DNA from: Saksenaea vasiformis B4078
Taxonomy: Eukaryota > Mucoromycota > Mucoromycetes > Mucorales > Saksenaeaceae
Direction of reading: 5' to 3'
NCBI GenBank assembly: GCA_000697055.1
Contig: JNDT01002401.1
Location: 49,604 to 113,603 of the forward strand
DNA length: 64,000 nt
Part shown: in pieces, positions 26,401-36,387 of the stretch
Layout of the letters: the number at the start of each line of letters is the position of its first letter
How positions within the stretch are numbered: position 1 is the stretch's first letter
Made by a program: the position numbers and the translations under genes
The notes under the pieces: model-generated
The model's database searches: none
The model's input: the letters and a program-made list of their open reading frames with translations, nothing else
Told to the model about the DNA's origin: nothing

Positions 26401-26888
26401 CAAGAAACGTCAAGTGGCGGCTGTTATGTTTCTGTGCTGATGAGGATGTATGCCAATCTCGAAAATATTAGCGATCGCGATGACAAACGCGAAGAAATTG
26501 AAAACACACTGATACCGTAAGTTGATTGCATCATCTCATACATTCGTCTCATTTGATTTCATAGACTTTGTAATGAAATATTCACAATTTACACCGAACT
26601 GGACCACGAAACAAAACCCAAAAATATTGCAGCATGGACACCTGTGGTCGTATCGATCTTACATGGTTTGGCACAGCTGCAAGATGAAGACGTAAGCAAA
26701 AGAAAAAGAGAGGGAGGCCTTGTCACACTAACGTGATTTTGTAATGTTAGTTTTTGAGATATGTACCACGTTTCTACATCCCGGCTGTAGAATTATTGGG
26801 ACAAGACAATTTGCTTCCCGAGATCAGAATAGCGTTGCGAGCGCTTCTACTTCGCATTGGCAAAACGTATAATATTGGCTTAGAATAA
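20457..26888 (+). CDS. SEC7: Sec7/BIG-type ARF guanine-nucleotide exchange factor
   Basis: Nineteen exons between 20457 and 26888; the first begins [13 protein letters not shown] and the last is 26751-26888. The spliced model is 1,843 codons plus stop, the normal size for large ARF-GEFs. The N-terminal DCB and HUS regions include [11 protein letters not shown] and DIYLNYDCD. The catalytic Sec7 domain spans about residues 710-876, with [11 protein letters not shown], the Glu finger in [19 protein letters not shown] and [16 protein letters not shown]-terminal HDS repeats follow. Such proteins load GTP on ARF at the trans-Golgi. All junctions keep phase if a 39-nt intron (21584-21622) is spliced out; otherwise a TAA at 21615-21617 would stop translation. 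The middle linker (about 21.2-21.6 kb) is acidic and poorly conserved in type. Confidence 0.95.
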
Positions 26889-26904
26889 ATGAACAATCAC
26901 TTAA

Positions 26905-29841
26905 CTAGTTAAGGGACGTGGCTGCGTGATCAGCCGCATTCGTTCGGCGGAAAGCAGGAGGACGCTTGTTCTCGTTCCGCATCATGTACGTGAAGACCTT
27001 CCAGATGTTACTCGCGGCCATACGGTCCCGGTCCCAGAAATTCCCCGTGCATGAACTGTTTTGACACTTCAACACAGCGTGGATCTTCATTGCTTGGCCG
27101 TCTGCATCTTGTTTTTCCTTGGCATTCTTTAAATCGCGTATACCACAGAGAGGACAGATTTGCGATGTTAAATATTCATCTATCATAAAGACGAAAGTGG
27201 GAACCTAGAGACAGGTGTGAGTAATGTCCTGCCTTGAATATCACTTACACTTCGTTGTTTTGCCTTCTGTTTGAGTTTGCTGACTATTGCCTTCGTTGGT
27301 GCAGCTGGTCTGCCTTCCATACTCCCGGAGAAGGCGGCATTCCCGTACGCGATGATGATTGGACGGTTTCTTTCGTTGGCTTCATCATTCGGCGAACGCA
27401 GCACCCACTTTTTCTTGCTTGCTTTTTTCATGTTTTTCGTATTCTTGTGATCGTATTTCGCGCTCCCATACAGGAGACGATTAGCAATTTCATTGTTCCT
27501 TTTTGTCTCCCGATGTAGGATTTGAATTTCAATTTGCTATATCTTAAAGTAAAGTTGTCAGTGCAAAGAGAAGAGACTGTCACCCTCACAGTATACCTGA
27601 GCTCGCGGTCGTAGAAGCCGGTAATCCTGTCGTAATGGGTGAATATGTATGACATTGCCGAAGTCATTTCTCCTAAATCCACTGTTTTCAGCGAGGGAAT
27701 CTTATCGATGATAGGTTTCGTTTCGGCTTCTTTCTCAAGGTAAGAATTTCGTAGGCGAGTCGCATGGTTAAATCCACAAAGAGAATAATACTCTTTGGTT
27801 GTGGTTCGGCGTACTCTGTGGGGTGTATTACCACCTCCATCCGCAGCCACGAATAAACTTGAGACGCCGGGGTCGACGCCCCAGATTACCGCGTTTGGAT
27901 ACTTGTCTTTTATATCGGCCGGCGTAAGGACTTTTCGCTTCGGATCAAAAGGAGTCTTGTATTTTTTAAAAATGAACTTAATATCCACGCCATGGTGCGG
28001 ATTGTGTCCCTATGAACCATGTCAGTAGTACGCTCCAGAAATCGCACAAATATACCAAAATATCGAAGTCTCTGTCTCGAGACTTTCAAAGGTCTTGTGC
28101 CCGATTTTCGCCATATCAAACGCGCGGAAATATTCGCACCGTACATCTGCTGTTTTCCAGACCGAGTCACTGTAACGCATACCAGCTTGGGTAAGCAATC
28201 GACCAAATGTCTGACTGTCGATGGTTATATGTCGCATCTGGAGACTGTACAATGGAAGAATGGTAAATTTTCTTGAACCTTTTGGGTCCGTATATTTGTG
28301 CGGGAAAAATGAATCGTTCTCGATTGAAGTTGTGGTATCTTTGATAAACTTCTCAACAGCTATGATCTCCGTCTCTGGAAGGGTTTTGATCTTCTTTGGC
28401 AGTTTTAGAGTGGAACGACATTTAATAGCTGTTCTGATTGCGTACTTGAGACTTGACAAGATCCGCTTGGACATATTGCTCGTGTTTACTAACTATAAAG
28501 TAGATCAGTCACCGGAATGTATAGCAGGCAAACATTACCTCTTTGGTCTTTCGATGAATATACCCTAACGATACATACTTCTGTGGTTTTGGTTCTTTGA
28601 TTGACACCTTTTTGTTAAAGCGTTCCAGAATATGGAAGAACCAAGGTAAAAAGAGATGCGGTTCGGCGTTCAGTATCTTCTCGTCAATCTTGCTGACACC
28701 AATGATTTTCTGAACCGTTGCGACTTGATCATTTACATATTTTCGATTCTCCTTCGTACGCGGAATCGAGCCAGGCCAAGAGTGGTCATCACCACAGACT
28801 TTATGATAGATTATATCCACGACTGTTCGGCGATCTTACTGATAACGTCTTCAGAACAGCAGAGTTATCGTCGTCAGACATGCACCCCAGCAAGTATTGT
28901 TTGGTTCGTCTTTCAAAGTTCTCTGTAATGTGATTTCGGATTGTTTCTTCGTACTCCTTCGAAGCTGAGGAGATGATCGTCATGAAACCTTCGGAACGGA
29001 AATCGGAAGGATCAAAACTTGGTATTGATTACTTGAATGCTGCATATGTTTCTTGCAACGTCGCATCCGAATCTTTGCCGTGACCAGCGATAAGCGAGAA
29101 TATGTTATAACAGAGGCTATGCGTGATCTGCGGCAGTTGCTTTTTCTCAGAGTATAGCTTTGTGAAGTAATAGTTTGCAAACACTGCCCCGGCATATGTG
29201 ATATCTCTCACATTTTTTACGCAGTTTACGATGTGGCCGGCCAGGTTTGGGTCGTGGCAGACCGTACTGAGCGATGCCTTTATCACACTGGTTTGCTTGA
29301 AATCTTTGGGCGGTTTCCGCTTTTTGACATGCTTTTCGCACAGTTTACTGGTGATTCTTTGATGGTCGGTCTTGCCACACGTGGGACATCGCAATGTTCT
29401 TCCCTTTGAGAGTAACACCTCTCTTCTTTCTTTCGCAATCTTTGCTCGTGCTTCGTACTTGGCGCTCCGCTTGGCGTATGCTTTCTCAGCCTTGACAAGC
29501 GCCTTCGACTTTTTAGTTGACGTATTCGCTGAGGTTTGATAAAATCAATCACAGGCAAAATCTGAAAGTGGTCATACCTGATGTAGAGGCCACACCAGGT
29601 TCCTCCTCAGACGATGATGGAACGGAACGATGATGAGAACTGCTGCTGGCTTCAGGCAGAGCTGCCGCTTTTCCTTTCCCTTTTTCTATGATGAAACAAT
29701 GTCAAAAGCTTTTTTTTTTCCAAAGAAAAAAAATAAAGAAGTGCTTGTGCATGTACCTAACCGTGTTTCCCTGCGTATTTTTATGGGAGGTTGGAAATCT
29801 TCGTCGTCGGGATCCAGTTTATGCTTTTCTGATGATTCCAT
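26905..29841 (-). pseudogene. Fanzor-type RNA-guided nuclease (eukaryotic TnpB homologue), probably broken
   Basis: Minus-strand exons: 29757-29841, 29578-29685, 28539-29528, about 28056-28492, 27590-28009, 27249-27536, 26905-27204. The start reads MESSEKHKLDPDDEDF, followed by an acidic/Lys linker. Next come a Cys pair in RCPTCGK and a helical region with ETIRNHITENFERRTKQYL. The RuvC core follows: WGVDPGVSSLFVAADG (first Asp), then IIIAYGNAAFSG, and the rearranged Glu in FVFMIDEYLTSQ. A zinc ribbon CPLCG..CQNSSC and the last Asp in NFWDRDRMAASNI complete it. This order is that of Fanzor proteins, OMEGA nucleases cutting DNA with a guide RNA. Lesions: TAA at 29029-29031 inside a continuous frame, a one-base shift near 28.84 kb, and a phase mismatch at the 28056/28009 intron. 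All catalytic motifs remain. Confidence 0.85.
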
Positions 29842-30409
29842 ATTTGAAGCGACGACAAGGAAAAAGAGAGAAGTCAGATCGATTTCATGCTATTTATATG
29901 ATACGTACTACAGTCACATCAATGCGATCATTGTAATCGTCAGAGTGAACGAACCCATTTAATCAGTTACAACTAGGAAAAAGCAAGCGGAGCAAAATCC
30001 AAGGACGACATTGCTACCGGGAACATGCGTGAATCGATGATGTACTTCAAGAAGACAGTCCGTAGATATACATCACACAAAGTCGACTTGTAAAAGAAAC
30101 GCTGAACAAAGAAATAAAAACGGGCAGAAACAGTGCACCAAGGAAGCATTACAAATTCACAGGAGGCATATAAAAAGAACTGGTTACTGAGAACACTGAG
30201 TGTGCTTGGAGGTGACTTTCGGATAATCCTGAAAATCTTGCAACCGTAATTTATCAATTCCATGCGTCTGATATAAATCCATACAGCAGGGAAATCAAAA
30301 AGGACAAAGGCACAACTGTACGATTCAGTCATACAAAGTAAGTAAACTTCATGTCAAATACTGGATCTTGCTTCTTGGCAGCCGTAAAGGATTCCGGAAC
30401 TCCACCACG
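29842..30409. other. Intergenic
   Basis: Upstream of the Fanzor gene and downstream of the small TM-protein gene, both minus. A 119-codon minus-strand frame (29973-30332) has no recognised domain and is not called. Confidence 0.45.
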
Positions 30410-30818
30410 CTAGATTACCATTAATTCATCTCCAAGCTCTGATTCTTTTTTCTTTTTTTTCAACAACCATGAGGATGTAAGGCTTTTCTTGACATAAAAA
30501 AAAAGCAAGGACAGCAGTATCAATAGAAGCAGGAAGCAAGGGTCAGTATGTTCAATGCGATATGGCCCAGGGAGATATCGGTGGCCGCAAGATCCTGTCA
30601 TCCACTCTAGATAACCTTTATCTTTTGGTGTACCTTCTTCAATAATGATATCAATGCAAGTTACCGCGTGTTCCTCGGGTTTATCCCCGGATCCCTAAGA
30701 CAACCGTTAGCTTGAACCATTTAGAGCACAGGAACGTATACACAGAAAAAAAGAGGAACAGAACAGTAACAGAAAGTAAAGCTGGTATGCTCATTGCAGT
30801 TTGGTCCTCGTAGTCCAT
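30410..30818 (-). CDS. Small signal-peptide and single-TM protein, unknown
   Basis: Two exons on the minus strand, 30744-30818 and 30410-30694, joined in phase 0 by GTGTAT..CTTAG with a good branch-like gctaac; 119 codons plus stop. The N-terminus (MSIPALLSVTVLFLFFSGSG after a short acidic lead) looks like a signal peptide. The ectodomain contains three cysteines (VTCIDIIIEEGT, GSCGHRYLPGPYRI, TDPC). It is followed by a membrane helix FLLLLILLSLLFFYV, a KKKKK stop-transfer stretch and an acidic tail. This predicts a type I membrane protein. No family was recognised; transcription evidence is lacking. Confidence 0.5.
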
Positions 30819-31033
30819 AATGCGATGCGGACAGAGGCCAGTGAACAGGTGTTTGCGCTCTTTAGTCCAATCAAAAGTTCCAGTTAAAAAGACTATTTCC
30901 TTAGTAAGAGACTTTCTTTCCAGATTTTTATAAAAAGTGTCCCTAGCAGATTCCTTCAGCAGTAAATCACATATAAGCTAGCAACTGCGAAGCAGGATGG
31001 ATATGAAAGGGATAATGAAAGCTGTACTGCCAT

Positions 31034-31990
31034 TTATTGTGTGGCAGTCTTTGCTGCAATCACCATGTCTCTTCCCAATTGCAGGTAATGGATATCATGA
31101 AGTCTTGGCATAGAGTCACCGCTGGTAGCCATGACACCGTCGCCTACTAGGACAGGGGCAACAGTGATGATCAACTGATCTATGTGAGATGCAAGACATG
31201 ACCTGATTACTTTTGCACCTCCTTCTATCATCAACCGATGTATCCCATTTTGTTTTAAAACCTTATAAGCATCCTCCAGTACTATGCGGCCTATGTTGTT
31301 GTTGTTAAGAGAATGAATGGTACAACGATAGAACTACCATTATGAGTAGCTGCTGTCAAAATACGCGCGCCTGCCGCGATCAGAGCATTCTTTTCCACAA
31401 GAAATTAGTAAAAACAACTTTCACTCTTTTACAAACGTACATAGGATTCCTCGTTATGCGTGCAGGTTTCAGCGGTGGTGATCAACCAGGGCTGCTTACC
31501 TGTACCTTGCTGATAGTTTTTTAACAGTTTACACGACAGCGGTAGTTCGAGTCTAGGGTCCATTACAATAGGCTGCGGTTGCTCACAACGTTGAAGCACC
31601 AAGGGATCCAGTCGGCGAGCTATACAGAAGTAAAAAATGTACGATAATGATCAGAGGATTATGCAAGGGAAAGGTTACTCCTGCTCTTTTACCGTTCAGT
31701 TGTGGGTTATCTGCAAGGGCCGTGCCTATCCCGACAAGAATCCCTTCATGAAGGGTGCGCAACCTGTATCGATTTTTCTGTTTAGCGCATAGAGATAGAC
31801 GTGCTACGTGCCTGTGTGTCATGACCATGCTGTCATCGCCACTAAGCTGCAGCTGTCCACGATCTTTTGAACCGATCTTCCCGTCCAGACTCTGGGCAAA
31901 TGTCAATGTAATGTAGGGTCGATCGTCATTTGCTTTTTGATCCTTATAAATTCCCTCAAGGAAAGAATTTGCAATGGCATAGGAATCCAT
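31034..31990 (-). CDS. RIB7: RIB7-type diaminohydroxyphosphoribosylamino-pyrimidine reductase (riboflavin synthesis)
   Basis: Five exons on the minus strand: 31812-31990, 31693-31763, 31441-31619, 31338-31389, 31034-31290; 245 codons plus stop, the usual Rib7 size. The enzyme reduces the ribosylamino side chain of the early pyrimidine intermediate to ribitylamino with NADPH. Family blocks are RPYITLTFAQSLDGKIG, LRTLHEGILVGIGTALADNP, PIVMDPRLELP, RLMIEGGAKVIRSCL and ITVAPVLVGDG. The first intron uses a GC donor (CAG/GCACGT, 31811), needed to give MTHRLRTLHE in frame. The GT at 31805 would leave only a 30-nt intron. Start chosen at the first ATG (MDSYAIANSFLEGIY). Confidence 0.93.
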
Positions 31991-34124
31991 CGTTGAAGAC
32001 AAGTACGTACATTCGGCCTCCGAAGATCAATTTTGGAACGCACTGAGTGGGCGGACCCCAGACACAAACTGGTACAGGAAAAAGGTGGATGTCATACATT
32101 CTAGAACGATTGCACTGGGCTGTTATATATCAGCGCACCATCAAGCTATGAAGAAAGCCATATACCAGTGTGCCATTTTGCAGTTAAGCATTCATGCAGC
32201 TCAAAAGATATCCGTTTCGTGGCCGATCTTTATTCAGCTAGTCAAACCCCCCCCTTTACCAATGAACGATGGCAATCTTGTAATCGCTGTCTCGTTGCTG
32301 ATTATTGGATCTGCAGAGGATTAAAAACAATACAACATGTCGCAAGCTATTGCAGAAGACGAATGATATTATGACAACATTTACTTACTTAGCTATTGTG
32401 CATTGAATGTCACCCCGGCCAAAGTAATCTGGGACAGAAGTCATGCAGCGAAGTGACAGATAAAGAACACCAGTAAACACGTATGTTGATAGATTGCTGT
32501 GCTTACAGGGATGTTTCTTTGCGGAAATAACGCGTTTGTTATTGACACGGAATTGTACAAATAGTCCATTCAGTTAACGTTGTCATTCGTACAAGTCAAT
32601 GTGACACAAGGAGATAATAGAATTTGCAGGCTATTGAAATCAGTGAATTTTGGCCCCTACTACACGTGGCGCCAGCGTATATTCGGCTTATATCACGATA
32701 GTGATTGAAGAACTTGAGTAAATTTTGCATCGATCAAGGATCTTCGCTTTACACAGACCATTTCATCTCGATTTGATGTAAAAGAGCTTGCTTCGAGGGA
32801 ACACGAGCTCTAAGTAAGATAAAGTTAATTTTAATGCAGACCTATTGCCCTTGCTAACAGGAATGGATCTACATGTAACGTAACCGTCGTGTAAAGCTCA
32901 GTACGCCATCCTGTTGGAAAAAGGTACTACCGAGGCGCGATAATAGGCCATCTTTAAATGTTCCTAACATTCGATTCAGCAATAACATAATTTTAACTGC
33001 GAACACGGATCGAGAGACCGCAAGAGCATATAGTAATCGCAATTGACAAAGTAACATATGCTTTTTCTGAGATAAAGCGGTTCATTAATATAGGCACATT
33101 GGGGTGCACAAAAGAATTCACATATGCTCCAAGAAATCTGTAACGGGTGATCTGGTTCCTCAGTGTTTAACGTCCATTTTTTGGGCAGGAAAAACAGAGA
33201 TGACCTCATCCTGCATGCAATCGAAAAGATTAGATAATTGATGCAAATTACCACACAAATATGCTTAAAGAACCTAGGACATACTGCTTACGCTACAATG
33301 GTATTTTCGCAGCGGCACGTATATCAAAAAATAACCTTTATTTTCATTAGCATTAAAACAGGTGACTAAAAAAAAAAAAGGTCTGCAAGTAGGAGCGTTG
33401 AAAGTTAATAGTGATGCATTTGTGCTCAGTCAGAATCATAAAGCAACGGTTACACTGTTTTTTGGGGGGCGAGACTATTTCAAACGTGAGAGTTTCTTGT
33501 GATTCAAACTCATTGCAGTAGTGTATACTTCATGCAACGTAAAGATCACCAGCATCACGAATATGCATAATTTACCTACATGAGCGTATTGCTGTCGGAA
33601 ATAGTCTCAACGTCAGTCAGGGGAAGAAGAATTTAAAGGCTTTAAGCACAGACATTCTTTGCTTACAACGTGCTACATGCGAAGAAAAAAAAGTTAAATT
33701 TGGGATGTAGGATCCAAGCTCTACCGTAGAAGCGCATTGCTCGGTTGGATTTGACTTTTTGTGTTATGTACGACCGTATCCACATAGTGCTAAGGAGTCT
33801 CAAAGAAAATGAGTTCAAACTTTGTAGAGCATGATAAATCACAGCTACAAAGCGACATAGCACGTTGGAAAAGAGGAAAAAAGGAGAAGAGGGGTAGCGT
33901 CATTATCTTTTCTATCTCTTTTTCTCTCTCTTTCTCCGTATCATGTGCTTCCCCGAAAAAGGCCCGAAAGGCAGCACTGTCGGAACACGGAAAAAGACCA
34001 GAAGACATCAAGCTGTGAACTCACAGGTTTATTTTTTCCCTTTTCATTTTATTCCCTTTTTCTGCCCTTGCTTTTTCATCCCGCATTCACAGGAACGTCC
34101 CATCTTGTTTGTTTTGTCAACCCC
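31991..34124. other. Long gene-free stretch with a repeat trace
   Basis: No gene was recognised. Around 32430-32465 (gggacagaagtcatgcag) it carries a weak trace of the 45/48.5-kb repeat. From about 33890 to 34125 there are dense CT tracts typical of a fungal promoter for the gene starting at 34125. Confidence 0.5.
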
Positions 34125-35576
34125 ATGGTAATGTGCTAGAGACAGACAACCGCTAATTCATACATTTAGAGCACAACATTGTCCCCAGGTAATTCCCAAC
34201 CGAGTCCGTCGATATCCACTCCAACGATTAAAGCGACTGTATCCCATGGGAACGACCGTCGAAGGAGGCATACGATAACACGGCCCGATTCAGCATTGGC
34301 GTTATTATCAGATGATATGGGGTCTTCGGACGACGACGAACACCAGCAAGAAACTTTCGAACGGATATCAGATATTCTGTCCAACCTAATTCAAGAGGCG
34401 AATGATGCAGTGAATAACATTGAACATGAGCGGGATCAGTTATTAAAAAAATCTGGAAAGTCAAAATCCATGCAGACTCTGCCCGCTCCATCCAGACCGT
34501 CAAGGTTACCACGACCAAGGGCCCGTGCTTCCTATACACCCGCAACAACTAGTCGCCACGCATCTAGCATATCTTCCTCTTCTTCTTCCAATTCGTCTTC
34601 ACCTCCAACTGCCCTGTTCTCACCAGAATTGCCTCCCTCTCCCTCATCAACGACAACGTCCTTATCCAGATCACCATCACCCACTATAACCAAGCGGCCT
34701 CCGTCACGCCAGGCATGTCCTACGAGGCGATCCATGACACCACGAATTAATACCAGCAAACGCGCTTCTACGTCATCTTCAATTAGGTTGCAGGAGCCGG
34801 TGCTGGAATCTTTTAAACGTTTGGATTCATCGTTGGCGCTGGTGGATTCTCTTTCACGCGATTTGGCCACAAGCACTCCTCAGTCATCATCCACATCAGC
34901 TTCTTTTCCTATCCATTCTCGCTTGACAGTTCTCCTTTTAGTACCTCTTCTCCACATTCCTCATACCCTCATCACTATGGTGTTTGAATCAATGTCAAAA
35001 ACAAACGTCTTGCAGATCCATCCCTCCGGTATGCCAACAACAGCATCCTCCTCAAATATTACAAGCATGTTGGCATGGGCTTTCTTTTTCACGCTTACAG
35101 GCTTTTTTGTTGATCGAGTAGTAACGACAACCAGTGCCGGTGCCCGATGGGTGTCAAACAAAGCGATGGCCAGACAGCTCTCTTTACCAGGTTCCTATCT
35201 CGCCGGACGAGAAACCAAGCCATCTGATATCGCCACTACAGCTGCAACCAGTACCCCTAGCTCCGCTACTGCTGCTAACGATACCACAACCACGACAGCT
35301 ACTGACACTATTGGTACTACTACCTATCTGACGCCAAATACTGGTAATTATCGTGCTACCACTCATCGACGTAGACGTAGTGGGATTATCCATCGATCGT
35401 CAATATACAGGAAAAGACAGCAAACACATGATAACCTTCGAAAAAGTGATGATACCCGTCAGTACGTAGAAGGATTTATCACCAGACGGAAAACACAATT
35501 CGCTCCCGCTCCGATGATGGGATCTGTAGGATCGACATCCAAACCACCAGCCGTCATTAGACGAAACTCCATATAG
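34125..35576 (+). CDS. Low-complexity membrane protein, start codon on its own exon
   Basis: The long open frame 34170-35576 lacks an upstream in-frame ATG, but splicing ATG at 34125-34127 over a 42-nt GTAATG..TTTAG intron gives M-STTLSPGNSQ. The product is 469 aa. Ser/Thr/Pro/Arg-rich regions (SSISSSSSSNSSSPPTALF) surround a short acidic coiled-coil-like segment (ERISDILSNLIQEANDAV). Two hydrophobic segments follow: residues about 253-273 (LTVLLLVPLLHIPHTLITMV) and about 300-320 (MLAWAFFFTLTGFFVDRVV). The tail is Thr-rich then basic. This suggests an integral membrane protein with long disordered arms. No family was recognised. Confidence 0.7.
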
Positions 35577-36387
35577 AGAGCAGAGAAAGGAGTTTTTTTT
35601 TCCTTTTATTTTCCATCGACATATCATCTTACTCTTTTTTTTTCTCCACCCTGTTCTTCTTGCTTGTATACATCATACATCTATAGTAAACCTGTTATGC
35701 TTATTTTCAGGTTGTAGCAACCCGAGCTTGAAATATTTTTTGCATTGGTTCCTGCTCCCTGAAAGGGGAAGGATGGAATTCTTATTAGTATCACAATTAG
35801 CCAATCACTTGCATCTCGTGTACCCTCTGCCCTACCAGCCAAGTTTTGCGAAAGCTTTCTTTGGGGCTACTGATGGCTTCAACGAGGACATGGGCGCAAC
35901 GCTATACCAAAATTGGTTCCAACGGGCAAGAGCGTCCGCCGTTCCTGAGATAAATTACTCAGCAAATATCTGTGGAGTCAAATCTAGTGACACACAAGGT
36001 GACTTCCTTGAAGACTTGTTGCAGTGAGAAAGCTAATGCATTAGTAGTTGTAGTGGATTGCAAGTCTGCATGGTATCCAAAAAGAGCTTCTATGATATTG
36101 ACTGAACCATAAATATCCTTGAGCGTACCATCCATACCGTGGACAGGATCCTCCACATTCTACGCTCAAAAGACTCTACCAAGGTGTGATCTGTGTCATT
36201 CTGATCCTACCCAAGTTCATCTACGTGCCTGGATATTCGCGCGTTGCTGGGTTTTTTTTTTTTTTTTTTTGCTCATCAACGCGAAAATTCGCATTAAGAC
36301 ATTTAGCAGTCAGAACCAAGTTTTTCTCGTCACGTCGTATCGACGCGCAGAACGTGTCGTGTTAAAGTTTCTCCTTTATCCTGAAAT
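35577..36387. other. Intergenic between tandem genes
   Basis: Contains the 3' UTR of the preceding gene and the promoter of Rad21. A 100-codon open frame (35728-36027, +) has protein-like wording (ERGRMEFLLVSQLANHLHL) but no usable start or domain. A run of 18 T lies at about 36253-36270. Confidence 0.45.

Noticed and set aside
28010..28032. 23-nt intron GTACTA..CATAG in the Fanzor gene
   Set aside because: Too short, and it still does not give the right phase with the next exon.
29016..29032. 15-nt intron that would remove the Fanzor stop codon
   Set aside because: Far below any intron length seen in this window (39 nt minimum, itself unproven); a nonsense mutation is simpler.
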